Positions 31,725 through 42,905 of a stretch of 64,000 bases of DNA are shown in pieces. Position numbers and translations under genes: made by a program. The notes below the pieces were generated by a model. It was not told the DNA's origin and searched no databases. It saw only the letters and a program-made list of their open reading frames with translations. Positions within the stretch are counted from its first letter, which is position 1. Each line of letters starts with the position of its first letter. Source of the stretch: Blumeriella jaapii (lineage: Eukaryota > Ascomycota > Leotiomycetes > Helotiales > Drepanopezizaceae); contig VWND01000005.1 in assembly GCA_009599575.1 (NCBI GenBank), positions 124,001 to 188,000 of the forward strand, written 5' to 3'.

Positions 31725-32570
31725 CTTGATGTCTCTCGTGCACCGGCGTCACGGCCCCAAATAACAACTTCCCACCCGGCCAGGACGAGAAGCAGAAGAG
31801 AAGAGCAATTTATGCGAGCACGGCTACCCAAGATACCAAGCCAGTCTCACCATGAGAACAACTCACTCAAATAGAGCGAGATACAACAGCCTCTCATCGA
31901 TAAGTCTATGCGCTTCGGCGGGCTGCCCCCGCATTGAGGATGCGTGCCGTTTGTTCTTGTCAATCCCGGCATTGAGGGAAATTTTGTCCCGTTCGGGCTA
32001 GTAAGAGTCGCTAACCACGACAACAGCGGCGTAGGGACACTGCATCTGGAATAAATCAAGCATCCGAGATCCAATCCCCTGTCATACAATCACAAGATAC
32101 CAGTAGTCCACTGAGTCCGTATCTATCACTTGTTGAAACGCGTGGTTTGTGTATCTGAGGTTGCGGCGTGAAAGCGGTAGGATGGACTCCCGTCATTTTG
32201 AGCCTGATCGTGATCTGGACCTAGGTCTCAAACGGTGGCTGGGAGAAGGGATGATGCATGATCGAAAGTGAGGTACGGCTATTATTTGCTAGATGGCAAC
32301 TTTGTATCGCTATCTTGTCACGGAAGTGAGATATGTTCCAGCCAAGCTCAATGCCAAGAGCGGAGCTTGATCCCTCTCGCTTGTGTAACAGGCGAGCTCG
32401 CTTGGATCAAATCAACAAATATGAAAGTAACAAAGCTAAATCCACAGTATTGAACTGCCCCTGGATGATATTCAGATTTACTGCTATATTGCATTTACGC
32501 TCTCAAATCCACCTCTGGTAGCAGATATCTTTCTCGTTCAAGCTTTTAGCACACCCATCCCCTACTCGCT

Positions 32571-34571
32571 TCACGAATTCGCCTTTCTTTTCAACAAGCA
32601 ATGTGCGCCCCATTTCCTCCTGTATTGCTCGGGAATGAACGACCAGTCCGGGATCATGATTAAGCGGCCCAATAGATGCGTCTTCCCTGCATCGAGGAAC
32701 CTCTCACACTTTACAATGTCCCAGTTCTCGACGTCTTTGACGTAGTGCGGCTCGAGTGTTGAAGCTGTCGAATGGTCGTAGTAAGTGTCTACGAGAAAAT
32801 CGCAAGAGCGGATATCTACCTGTATTTGTTATCAGCTTGAGACATGGACAGGTGAGAATAAGGGAGATTTCTTCTTACGTATTTGCCCATGTCCTCGATG
32901 TTCTGGTCGTTCATCCCCGGTGGAATCAAGTACGCCCCCGACCAGTATCCAAAGCCGGACTTCGCTTCGGAGAATTCGCCAGGAAGCAGCCCGCGGAACT
33001 CGCTCTTGACGAACTTGGCTCTCATGTCTTTCGGCAGGTGGTACGAGCTAGGGAAGCGGTACCAATCCTTTCCAAAGCAAACTGAATCGCCAATGGTGCC
33101 AACAGAATTCAGTGGCTCGTAGATCTTGAGGGGAGCAGAGTACGCAGTGTAGATACCATAGATGCGAGCCACACCGACATCAATAGATCCAATGATGAAT
33201 ATGCTGACGACAAGGAGCTTGAGTCTGGCCGGGATCTTACCGAGCAGTGTCCTAGGATCTGACTGGCCAAAAGCGGCCAGAATGATGTGTAAAGACATGG
33301 CACCGTTGAGAGCAAGGGCTGGGTACATGGGGTACATGAAGCGCTCCTCTTTGTGGGGCTGGAAGCTGAAGATTGTGAGCCACATGTAGAATGGTGTCAT
33401 GAAAATGATGCTCCGGAGGCCGGTGACTGTGCTTCCTTGGGCCGACCGCGAGAATGCTTTTTGCAGAGCGAAGAGGGGGAGGGACAAGCAAGCGAGGATA
33501 AACCAAATGTTGAAATTTAAAAGGAGATTGCGGATGTAAAAGTGCCAGGGCTCGGTTCCGTAAATCTCGGGTCCCTTTCCGGGCTCGCTGAAAATGTTGT
33601 AGAACACGATGTTGAAGGGTACGACGACTAATTTCTTGTAGAAGAAGCCCGATATGACGAACTCAAAAAGCTGTTGTGGTGAGGAGAGGCCCTGTTTGAC
33701 GAACGGTATGACTTACCAGAACTACAAGGCCCGCAACAATTCCTCTTACGAACCTCATGATTGTGTCGATGAGTGCATCCTTACTGCTTATGATGGCGAA
33801 GACGACTTCTTCGAACAAGAAGGGTGCAGACAATGCCATGGCAAATGGCCAACCGAGGATCCCGCCCAGCGCAAAGCAGAAGATTCCCTGCGCAGTCTTT
33901 AATCCACCCCTCCAATTCATAAACTGTGCCATTCCCAACATCGTCATGTACATAGCAAAACTCGACGGCAGGAAAGAGGCGGACGCATGGAACATGCCCG
34001 GACTGGAGACCATAGCCATCATAAAGAAGAGAGCGATGCGAGGATTCAAGGTGTTATTGACCACTCGGAACATTATGGTCTGGGAGAGGGCGCACACGAG
34101 GGCCAAGATATATCGAATAAAGTAGAATTCGCCCATCTGCCACTGTCAGTCCGGTTACGCGCATTTCTCTGGATTGCAAACCTTCGTGGAGAATGGTAGC
34201 AGCCTCCTCACATTTCCCACGAGCGCGTGGAAAATGATGTACAGCCAGCTCCTGATGGCATAGTCGGGCGAGTACTCCCATGTCTGTAGACCGTAGCCAT
34301 GGCTCAGAAAATGGGTCGGTTCCCAGTAATTGAAGGTCTCATCGCAGTCCTGTATTGGCGCGTACAATGCCGCGAGCAAGTTTGCAGCAAAAAATACGTA
34401 GAAAGCTCCAATGGGCTTGACGGCGAATGGGGTGGGGGGTCTAGAACATGGTCAGCGAAGGTCGAGATCCGAAGGTCGCGTTCGATATCCGATGATATAC
34501 TTCTTCTTGTGCGCCTGAGTAGGATTCCCACTGTTGGATTTGCCCATTGCTGTTGTCGCCTTAGGAGGCAT
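32571..34571 (-). CDS. ALG9: ALG9 alpha-1,2-mannosyltransferase (ER N-glycan assembly)
   Basis: Dolichyl-phosphate-mannose-dependent alpha-1,2-mannosyltransferase, GT22 family, which adds mannoses to the lipid-linked oligosaccharide on the lumenal side of the ER. Five exons join cleanly in frame to 596 residues; introns are 34441-34500, 34137-34181, 33671-33716 and 32820-32878. The start is the Met at 34571 (MPPKATTAMGKS). Family features are LYAPIQDCDETFNYWEPTHF with the conserved DE, YAIRSWLYI, GPEIYGTEPWHFYIRNLLLN, FQPHKEERFMYPMYPALALN with the HKEERF motif, and many hydrophobic helices. The C-terminal lumenal part includes EFRGLLPGEF and SGAYLIPPGMNDQN. Yeast Alg9 is 555 residues, so the length fits. 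It is divergent from NAF1. An upstream in-frame Met at 34694 is possible but gives an atypical leader. Confidence 0.94.
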
Positions 34572-34835
34572 AGTGAGGATATTCGGACTCGACTCAGCAA
34601 CAACTTTCCTCTCGGCTCTAGTGTTTGGAACGAACTCGGTCGCTTCACTTGCTGTATGACGCGGGTTCGCCAAGATCACGTGGAACCATGACACGCTAAG
34701 GAAATGCTCCGCTAAAAAATGTTTTTGAGTTGCTGGAATGAATGCGATCTTTCCCCTCGGCCACCAACTCTGTCCGCAACAACATCGCTACCAAACAAGG
34801 CTCCTGTAACGAATAAGGATATGGAGGAAAATACC
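34572..34835. promoter_or_regulatory. Shared promoter region between ALG9 and NAF1
   Basis: About 260 bp separate the two divergent start codons (147 bp if NAF1 starts at 34719), so both promoters must lie here. I see no clear TATA box or named operator. An in-frame ATG at 34719 may simply be leader sequence. Confidence 0.55.
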
Positions 34836-37067
34836 ATGTCTGATAGTGCGACGACACGCGCCGCGGAAGCGCCGAATTTCGAAGTTGGAGCTGCAGGACA
34901 ACCTCTCACGCAGGAACCGAAACAGCTGGCGCCTTCTCACGATACACAGATGGATGAGGAGGACGAGCCGCCGCTGACCCGAGGTCTCGAAGCTCTGTTG
35001 GGAGGCCTGGGAGATTTTGCGCCTGCTGCCGAGAAGATCGCGGTCGACAAAGCCCACAGGCCGGCGCCGCAAATCGAGTCAAGTCGAAAATCGCCGTTAC
35101 CCTCCAATCCTATTATCCCCGGGTTATTCTTAGATGGACAAGGGTCTGGGAATGCGAGTGGTACTCCTGATCCCGTTGTTAGAAAGGATGGAGGTGCCTC
35201 CGAGAATGCAGCACCTACAATTGACGCCCCCGCAGCTGCGCCCTCGGAGGCAATTGTTTCATTACATCACGAGGAGAAGCAAGAAAAGATACGCGAGACC
35301 ACAGCACCTATTTCCGGAAAAGTACTGTCTGTTGCAGAAGATGCGCCCATGCCAGATCGTGTCCCAGAGCCAGTCGAGGAGAAGAACGAGCCTTTACCAG
35401 AAAATGTCAATCCAACAGGCGCAAGCACCCACACAGTATCGGAAGATACACATATGTCAGAAATTCCACATGTCGAAGAAGGCTCGCTTGTTGACAGTTA
35501 TGCGCCATTGCCCGCGGGCGTTCTGAAGCCGATTGAGAATGGCAATGAACATTTACCAGAAATTTCCAAAATCAAAGACGATAGTGACCATACAACCGCG
35601 AAAGATATACACATGTCCGAGATCCCGTCCGTCGAACCAGGTCTGCCAGCAAATAGGGATGCGCCAGAGGAGGAACACCCGGAGTGGGAAATCGACTCTT
35701 CTCCATATGAATCCTCTTCAGATGACTCCTCTGACGAAAGCTCTTCTGATGAGAGTGAAGAAGGCGATAATACGTACAAGCTTCTCAGCCCCGAGGAACA
35801 AGCAAGAATTTTGATGGAAGGGGACGGTGCTTCGGATGATGAGGGGGGCAACAAAGCAAAAGGAACCGGAGTTCAACTGCGCACAAAGAATGAGGTGCCC
35901 GATGTGGTTGTGCCAAAACCTGATGTCACGATTACTCCCGAGATGCTGATCGTCGAAGTAGGAAACGTTGAACATATCGTTGAAAAGACTCTGGTCATCA
36001 AAGCGAAGACCTCGGGCGAGTTCAAATGCCTAGAGAGCGGGTCCGTGTTGTGTCTGGGAGATAGAAGTGTTATTGGAGTAGTGGCAGAGATTCTCGGGCC
36101 CGTTCAGAAGCCTTTGTACTCGGTCATGTTTACAAATGCCGGAGAGATCGCAGAAGCAGGGCTGTCGCTTGGAACCAAAGTCTTTTACTCGGAGCAGCAT
36201 TCCACTTTTGTCTTTACACAGGCATTGAAAGCTTTTAAGGGGTCAGACGCATCGAACTTGCACGATGAGGAAGTCGGCGACGAGGAAGTGGAGTTCTCGG
36301 ACGACGAAGCTGAGGCAGAACACAAGCGAAGAATCAAGCAAAAGAAAATGCAGCGAAAAGGTGGACAGATGCCCAATGGTCCAGGCAGGGGTGGTCATTC
36401 AATACAGCAACAACACACACCGCATGATGCTTCAAAGAGCCTTAGCTACGACGACGCAGAAGAAGATGGCCCATACCGGCCCCTCGCCCGACCAGCCGGT
36501 TTCGAAAACTCCATCGGGCAAGGCGAAGCCCCTCAGGAAGGTCCACCAGGCACCTACGAGAGATCGGCCCGCGAGCAATTCCGAGGCCGAGGACGAGGTG
36601 GCGATAGGGTACGCGGAGATCGAGGTAGAGGTCGTGGAGACCGCGGTCGAGGAAGAGGCAGCTACCAAGATCGTCGCAGCGGTGGCCAGAACCACAACCA
36701 AAGCAACGGTCATTCCCTCCCTCCCCGTCCGCAGACCTATAGCCAACCTCCAGCTGCAGCTGCATACCCTCAATCACAGTACCAACAACCCGCACCACAA
36801 GCAGGGGCCTTCTCACAACCCACATCACCCGCTCCGCCAGCTATGCCGAATTTCTTCTTGCCGCAAGGCCCGTACAATCCACAGATGCAATGGCCGCAGT
36901 TCCCGATGCAGCCTCCGTATCATCAGCAACAATCATATCAGAATCTCAATGCGCAAATGCCGTGGCCGAGTCCTGCCGCGGGAGCCCAGCCACCTGGTGG
37001 GGGCGCGTACATCAACCCTGCGTTCCTACCTGGGCAATGGCAGCAGGGTCAGCAGGGTGGCAAATAG
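34836..37067 (+). CDS. NAF1: NAF1, H/ACA snoRNP assembly factor
   Basis: Nuclear assembly factor for box H/ACA small nucleolar RNPs. It binds the dyskerin/Cbf5 homologue during maturation and is later exchanged for Gar1. It is intronless, 743 residues from the Met at 34836 (MSDSATTRAAEAP); Mets at 34719 and 34821 are in frame. The N-terminal half is acidic and disordered (many Glu/Asp/Ser, for example SSDDSSDESSSDESEEGDN). The Gar1/Naf1 domain spans about residues 366-480: VGNVEHIVEKTLVIKAKTSG, VLCLGDRSVIGVVAEILGPV, PLYSVMFTN and LGTKVFYSEQHSTFVF. An acidic/Lys-rich linker follows, then an RG-rich stretch (RGRGRGGDRVRGDRGRGRGD) and a long Pro/Gln-rich C-terminus, as in other Naf1 proteins. 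It is divergent from ALG9. Confidence 0.92.
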   Translation: MSDSATTRAAEAPNFEVGAAGQPLTQEPKQLAPSHDTQMDEEDEPPLTRGLEALLGGLGDFAPAAEKIAVDKAHRPAPQIESSRKSPLPSNPIIPGLFLDGQGSGNASGTPDPVVRKDGGASENAAPTIDAPAAAPSEAIVSLHHEEKQEKIRETTAPISGKVLSVAEDAPMPDRVPEPVEEKNEPLPENVNPTGASTHTVSEDTHMSEIPHVEEGSLVDSYAPLPAGVLKPIENGNEHLPEISKIKDDSDHTTAKDIHMSEIPSVEPGLPANRDAPEEEHPEWEIDSSPYESSSDDSSDESSSDESEEGDNTYKLLSPEEQARILMEGDGASDDEGGNKAKGTGVQLRTKNEVPDVVVPKPDVTITPEMLIVEVGNVEHIVEKTLVIKAKTSGEFKCLESGSVLCLGDRSVIGVVAEILGPVQKPLYSVMFTNAGEIAEAGLSLGTKVFYSEQHSTFVFTQALKAFKGSDASNLHDEEVGDEEVEFSDDEAEAEHKRRIKQKKMQRKGGQMPNGPGRGGHSIQQQHTPHDASKSLSYDDAEEDGPYRPLARPAGFENSIGQGEAPQEGPPGTYERSAREQFRGRGRGGDRVRGDRGRGRGDRGRGRGSYQDRRSGGQNHNQSNGHSLPPRPQTYSQPPAAAAYPQSQYQQPAPQAGAFSQPTSPAPPAMPNFFLPQGPYNPQMQWPQFPMQPPYHQQQSYQNLNAQMPWPSPAAGAQPPGGGAYINPAFLPGQWQQGQQGGK

Positions 37068-39637
37068 GCAGGCAGGGAGGTAATTGGATTGGATTGGCGA
37101 TTGCAGAAGATTGGCTCTTAAAATATGGGTGAATATTGTAGCTTGGGAAAAGATACCCTACGGTAGATAGCTAACGATGAGCTTTTTTGTGTTATGGGTG
37201 TCTATCGTTCCTCGCCGTGAGATACAATGCTCGCTTGTCTTGCTTGCTTGCTTCTCGAGAAGGGCGTTTTAGGCTCAAATCTGGGTAAGTTGGTACACAC
37301 TCATAACGCGACAATAGTTACCGAGTCGTTCCCGCTCGTTGAAGCTTCCTATCCACATGGTCTATCTTTCATAGCCTGTCAAGAGTCAAACCAATTCCCG
37401 CCTTTTCCGTACATTTGATGATTCATTTCCATCCTCTTCCCCGCCCCTGCTATGCTGTGCTTGCTTCCTTATCATGATCAGGTACGAATGCTCCGACCTC
37501 AGCTCTTCCTCAAGCAAGCTACTTCCCCTCCCCTAGGTGTCAGGAGAAAAAGAGCAAAAGCGACAGGAGGCGTGCCCATCCGGTGAGGTGGATTTCTCTT
37601 CTCGCTTATCCTCGCTACATGCAAGTTTGTTTGTTTTTCGTTGCCCGTACGCAATTCAATGTTACCTACAATACAACCTGTTCTTTCAACATCCCCACTC
37701 GGAGTGGTCCGGGGACAGTCAAATGCTTAGATTTCCAATTCTTTACGTCTCACCTCCTCTGAGTCGGGAGACTGGACTGGCAGTGCCGTCTGTGGAATAG
37801 GATCAGACACGAGATGTAGTTCGGCTGAGGTCGAGAGAATAGAAAGGTAAGGTATCGTGCGAGCGTAGATACTTGCGATTGGCTGGCGCCTGGGGCTTGG
37901 AGTGGAGATAGGTGTGTCCCTCTCGAGCACTCATTCTGCCTTCCTGCCTTCCTGCCTTCGCGTAATGAACGCTCTTCACATTGGATCGGACCATGATGGC
38001 ACTTCAAATCCCTCCTCCCTTAGACGCCTGTATCAAAACTGGCAGTACAGCTATACGGCACCTACATGCCACATCCTCATAGCGTCTTGCCAGCACCCTA
38101 AGCACTCACTAACTCTCCTCTCTATGATCCTCCATGACAACCAAGGCAGAGAATTTCCAAAACCTTGACTTACAATCTCCACAATCACTTCACCCGTCGC
38201 CCAAGGCAACAACTGCACCATACGATCGCAAGCACAGCCCCCAGAAAAGCAGAAAGCACCCAGTAATCCACCGCTTCGCTTTTACCACCCGCCCGCTCAG
38301 TTCCCAAAGACTGGCTTCTGCTTCCGGAAGGTACACACCCCCGTCCCGAAGACGAGACATCCCCTTCCAGCCTCGCGCGCATCGCACTCCCTGCGTTCAC
38401 GGCGCCTTCTCATCAGTTCAGTTCGCTCCCCCCCCCCCCCCAGGCAGTCGATAGCACAACTTTCTCAACCAAAAACACCACACACTAAGGAAAGAACGCA
38501 AGACACATGACAAATGACACATGGCATCAAGCAAAATCTCTCGTTCCCTCACGGTCAAGAATTTTTCCAAAGCGGGGAGTGCGGAGGGAGGAGAGAGGGA
38601 GGAAGTAAGGAAGGAAAGAAGGGAACAGCTGCAAATACCAGCTTGGAATCGAGCACTCCCGGCGCAAGATTGGAACAGCTTAGATACCTGCAAATGATTT
38701 TCAGGACCATGGAGATGTTATGTGTACAACTCCTTCACAGGCTATTCTATCACGTTTCGTAAAACCGCTCTACAGACAAGTGGCATTCTGCATCCTCTAG
38801 TCTATTATTCTCTTACCGTGTTGTAGCAGTCACAACATAACTCATTCAAATGCGGTACAGACTTGGCATCATTAAAGTCGAACATGCACCACAAGATGGA
38901 CAATTAATCATGATTAGGAAAACGCAAGTAGATTAGAATAGCTGCACCGAATGAGAAGCCTTGATTGCGTACTTATTCGAGAACAGAAAATCAACAACGA
39001 ATGCACCTCAGCAGGCCAACAGCACAGCATCCCAAACCACTGTCAGGCATTGGTAGAGTCGAAAGATCGAAGTCTCGGGCTGTGGCCATGAGACTTCAGG
39101 CATCCATCATAAGCTCTTCGCCCGCTCCAAGCACTGATCCTGTTTGCCTGAGATGACAAGACGAATCCGCACCTAGACAGGTCTAACGCACGAGGCTGTA
39201 GAAAACCTGTGAGGAGGCAATTACGGTAGAGCTGTTGCGGCTCACACAGAAGCTGTCATGCAAGTGGTCGTCTGAAGCAGTGTCCGCTCCTTAGCCAGCT
39301 CGAGAGATTCCCGGAGCCGTTGACTTTCAGGCCGTACTGAGACTCCTCCAGTCAGATAGTTGTCAAGCCTGCGCTCTAGGTCCGTAAGGTGAAAGCGCTA
39401 GCAAGCCACGACGGGGTTGTTTGTTTAATAGACCTGCAGATAAGCCTTGATGATGGAGAGAATTGCTTGAAGAGTTGGTGGCTCGAGAACTTTAGGAACT
39501 CTAGGGCGAGGTCTTTAAGTGGAGCTTGTTTTAAGCGCGCGGGATATCACGTGAGAGCGTTTGAATATCGCGTCTAGACAACGCCCCGCTCTCACGTCCC
39601 TGTCCACAACGACATTCGCCCCGATGAAACTGCCAGT
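37068..39637. other. Intergenic region, 2.6 kb, no supported gene
   Basis: Both strands have only short, compositionally biased open frames and no recognisable motif. A C14 run lies near 38428-38441 and AG-rich sequence around 38570-38620. Confidence 0.5.
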
Positions 39638-41273
39638 ATGGCTAGCACTGGCAGCCCAGTAGCAGATCTCGCGAACGACATCGACACAGACTACGGGTCC
39701 GACTTTTCGCCCGAAGAAGAGCAGATAGTCGAGCGCCTGCTAGCAGGCAAAAACGCCCTCGAGGACGACAATCCGAACACCACCGAGATCGAGTACCACG
39801 ATGCGCGGGAGACCCTCAAGCTGCCTCGCGTCTTTGGCAGGGAGCAGCGGTCTGCTCTCTTCCAGGCGTTGCGGGCCGCCGAGACGGCCGCAGAGCAGAT
39901 CGCCGGCACGGTTGCTGTGCAGGGTGGCGAGCACGCGGACCGTTGTGAGTTGGCCGTCTTGATTGCTGATCGAGAGTCTGACTGATGCGCAGCGTCTAGC
40001 GAGGAATTGCGCCACGGAGAATGCCCAGAATGGCGTCTCTGATAAGTCTTGCAAGGGCGAGGAGGATCCTAACGTGCCAGATTTGAGGTCGCCGATCGAG
40101 CGGTTTCGCACGCCGCCGAAGAGGGCGCTGTCGGTGACGGATCTGGTGTCACCAGCGTGGTGCGAGCTGCAGTACTGGTATACGCTGACGAAGCATGGGA
40201 GGAAGAGGCGCACGCCGGCCATGAAGCAAGGGACTCACATCCACAAGGTACTGGAAGACCAGGTCCATACGACGGTCCGGGTGGATGTGCAGACGAAGGA
40301 AGATGCGTGGGGGCTTAGGATCTGGAACGTGATACAGGGGCTACGGACGCTGCGAGAAACCGGACAGACGAGGGAGCTGGAAGTCTGGGGCACGATAGAC
40401 GGTCTGGTCGTGAACGGGATGATTGATGAACTGTCATACACATGTCCTGATACCGACCTCGAAGAATCCGTCGTCCTCTCCTCGCCAGAACGTCCTGCCA
40501 ACCAAACCACCATCGCAGAATTCTTCCAATCCACCGGTGGCGTATCACTGCAAGAAGCCACGCGCAACAAGCGCCGCACGCGCACCAAGAAAGTCTACCT
40601 CTGCGACGTCAAGACCCGCGGCGTACGCAGCGTCCCCTCGGCCTCCGCCTTCCAACCGACCAAGTTCCAACTGATGCTCTACCACCGCCTGCTCGCCGCC
40701 CTCGCCAGCAACTCGGTCGATTTCGCCGTCCTCGCCACGCGCTACGGCCTCGACGCCAACAAGCTCCTTTCAGACGACTTCATCACCCAAGTCGGCAGCC
40801 TGAACGAGGAGTTCTTCGACGCGCCCACGGAGCCCCTCGCGCCCTCTTCCTCCTGCTCCTCCTCCTCCTCCCCCTCTTCTTCGGGTCTCGCAAGCCAGGA
40901 CTCGCTGAGCGTGCTCCTCGCGCACAACACGCTCAACCTGCTGTGGGCGCGCATGGGCGCCGAGTTCCAGCTCACGCTGCCGGAGGGCGCGCGCTCGCTT
41001 GGCCGCGTGCTGAAGGCCGAGTACCGGTCGCGCGAGGATGGGGCCGTCATTGGCGTCAAGACGATTACCATGGACGACGCGCACCTCACGGCCTTCGTCG
41101 CGCGCGAGATGGCGTGGTGGCGCGGAGAGAGGTGGGCCGAGGGCGTCGCTGTGGAGGATGCCTTCAAGTGTCGCTCTTGCGAGTTTGCGGAGGAGTGCGA
41201 GTGGCGCCTTGGGAAGGTGGATGAGGCGAGAGAGAAGGCGAGGAGCGTGAGGCAGACGGGGGCTAATCAATAG
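39638..41273 (+). CDS. EXO5: Exonuclease V (EXO5/DEM1 family)
   Basis: Single-strand DNA exonuclease of the EXO5 family, a PD-(D/E)XK nuclease with an iron-sulfur cluster. It is needed for mitochondrial DNA maintenance in yeast and for genome stability in human cells. Two exons (39638-39944, 40000-41273) join across a 55-bp intron (GTGAGT, branch CTGAT, acceptor TCTAG) to give 526 residues. Key features are SVTDLVSPAWCELQYWYTLT (first cluster Cys near residue 157), KQGTHIHKVLEDQV, VNGMIDELSY (conserved Asp), YLCDVKTRGVRSVP (DxK catalytic pair), FQLMLYHRLLAAL, and the C-terminal cluster ligands in FKCRSCEFAEECEWR. A Ser-rich insertion (about 40840-40890) is unusual but in frame. A nearer acceptor GCGCAG (39992) would break frame, so TCTAG is chosen. 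Confidence 0.93.
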
Positions 41274-42905
41274 AGGCGAAGCGAGGCGAGGCCGAGAGTT
41301 GGTATGGTCCGTTGGAAAGCACCGGCCGGTGGACAGAACGGAAGAAGCACGGCGCTGGCGGCATGGCGATACTCACCAGGACAGGATGGTGCGCACACGA
41401 GACGCGCCCGGGCAGGCCATTGGCATTGGCATTGGCAGTTGGTTGGTTGGGTACACATACTGTACCGGAGACACAACAGAGAACCATCGCATCTCACCCC
41501 CAGCGCAGAATCCCGCTCCCTCCCTCCCATCGAGCTATTCCTTCCCTTCTTCGTCTTCTCTTGTCCCTTCCTATCTATCTCTCCTCTCTTGCATAGGTAC
41601 CTATATCACCCCAAGACAGCAGCACCAGAACCAGAACCACAACCACCACCAGCAGCAGAAGCAGCAGCAGCAGCAGAAAAAGAAGCAAGGTTCAGATTGA
41701 CCAAGGTGGCCCGCTCGCACGTACTGTATTTATTGTATGTATGTAGTGAAGCTTTCGTGCCTACCCACAGTACCTACCTTACCTACCCATAGTACCTACT
41801 TACCTACAGTACCTACCTACCTACCTACCTACCTACCTACCTACCTACTACCTACCTACCTACCTACCCACCTACCTACCTACCCACCTACCTACCTACC
41901 TACCTACCCTATCTATCTATCTACTCTATCTATACTACGTACTATGTACACTTCTGACCTAACACAACACAACATATAATATCATGGCACAAGTACATGA
42001 TCACTTACGCCAACATCACGTGGCCTACTTTGCATACATTCCAGATCGTCTCTAAAGAGTCACAAGCACAAGCAGAACCAACACAGATCTATCAAGCCAC
42101 CCTGACGCATGTACGGAGTTTGTTCAATCGCTTCTTTGCGGGTTGCATCTGCTGCAACTATCTACCTACTACTTGCTTTACTACCGCTTTTGCTTCTTTC
42201 CTCCCCTTCTTCGTACCTACCTACACCTCTTCCACAGTGCTCAACCCGCCTCCATCTCAACCCCGACAATACAGCCATCGTATCCTTCCCGTAGCACACC
42301 TCGAGAAAAGAACCGCAGAGCCAGAAAGAAAGAAACCTGAAAGTCTCCCAATCCAGTACCAGCCATTTTTTTCCAACGCATGTCTCCTCTCCCCTTCTCT
42401 CACACCTCACCCACCACATCCATCCACTTTCTATCCTGCAAAAGAATCATCTACCCACTCCCCTCATCCTCATCTATCTCTCTCTCTCAAAGAAAGCAAG
42501 AAGAAAGATCAAAAACCTCCCCAGCGCAAAAAGTTCCACCATCTAATATTGTACACAGACACGTACATACATACACATCATCGATTCAGTCTCATTTGGG
42601 CTTCCTTGGCAAATGTGCGTGAGCTGGAAGGAGAAGAGAAAAATGAATAGAAGAAAAAATAATCCGGAATTGACTGTCAAAGCAGAAATAAAGGAGAAGA
42701 GAAAAAGCGGAAGGAAAAATAACGCGCAAGAGGGACATCCCAGCCGTAGCCAAGAGAAGACCCGCGCAGAAAGCGGAAGAGAGTTTGAGTGAGCCAAGGA
42801 AGAGATCCATCTTTCGTGCCCATCGCGTGAATACCCAGTCCTACCCGGTACGCCGTAACCATCAATGCGTATCCGCTCAAGCAAGCAAATGTTGTTTCCG
42901 TTCCC
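41274..42905. other. Intergenic region with TACC repeats
   Basis: No supported gene. Open frames are Pro/Thr/Tyr-rich products of simple repeats. It contains the (TACC)n tract 41770-41908 and CT/AG-rich tracts at 42360-42720, which may be promoter or UTR sequence. Confidence 0.55.
41770..41908. repeat. (TACC)n microsatellite
   Basis: Imperfect run of TACC/CTAC units over about 140 bp, with occasional TACCCACC variants. The same motif recurs at 58207-58345 and, inverted, at 58527-58560. Confidence 0.92.

Noticed and set aside
39963..39992. EXO5 acceptor GCGCAG at 39992
   Set aside because: Using it puts the following exon out of frame with the conserved nuclease; TCTAG at 39999 fits both frame and homology.
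41997..42650. 217-codon plus-strand open frame downstream of EXO5
   Set aside because: Composition is Ser/Pro/His/Leu from CT- and TACC-rich sequence, without motif.
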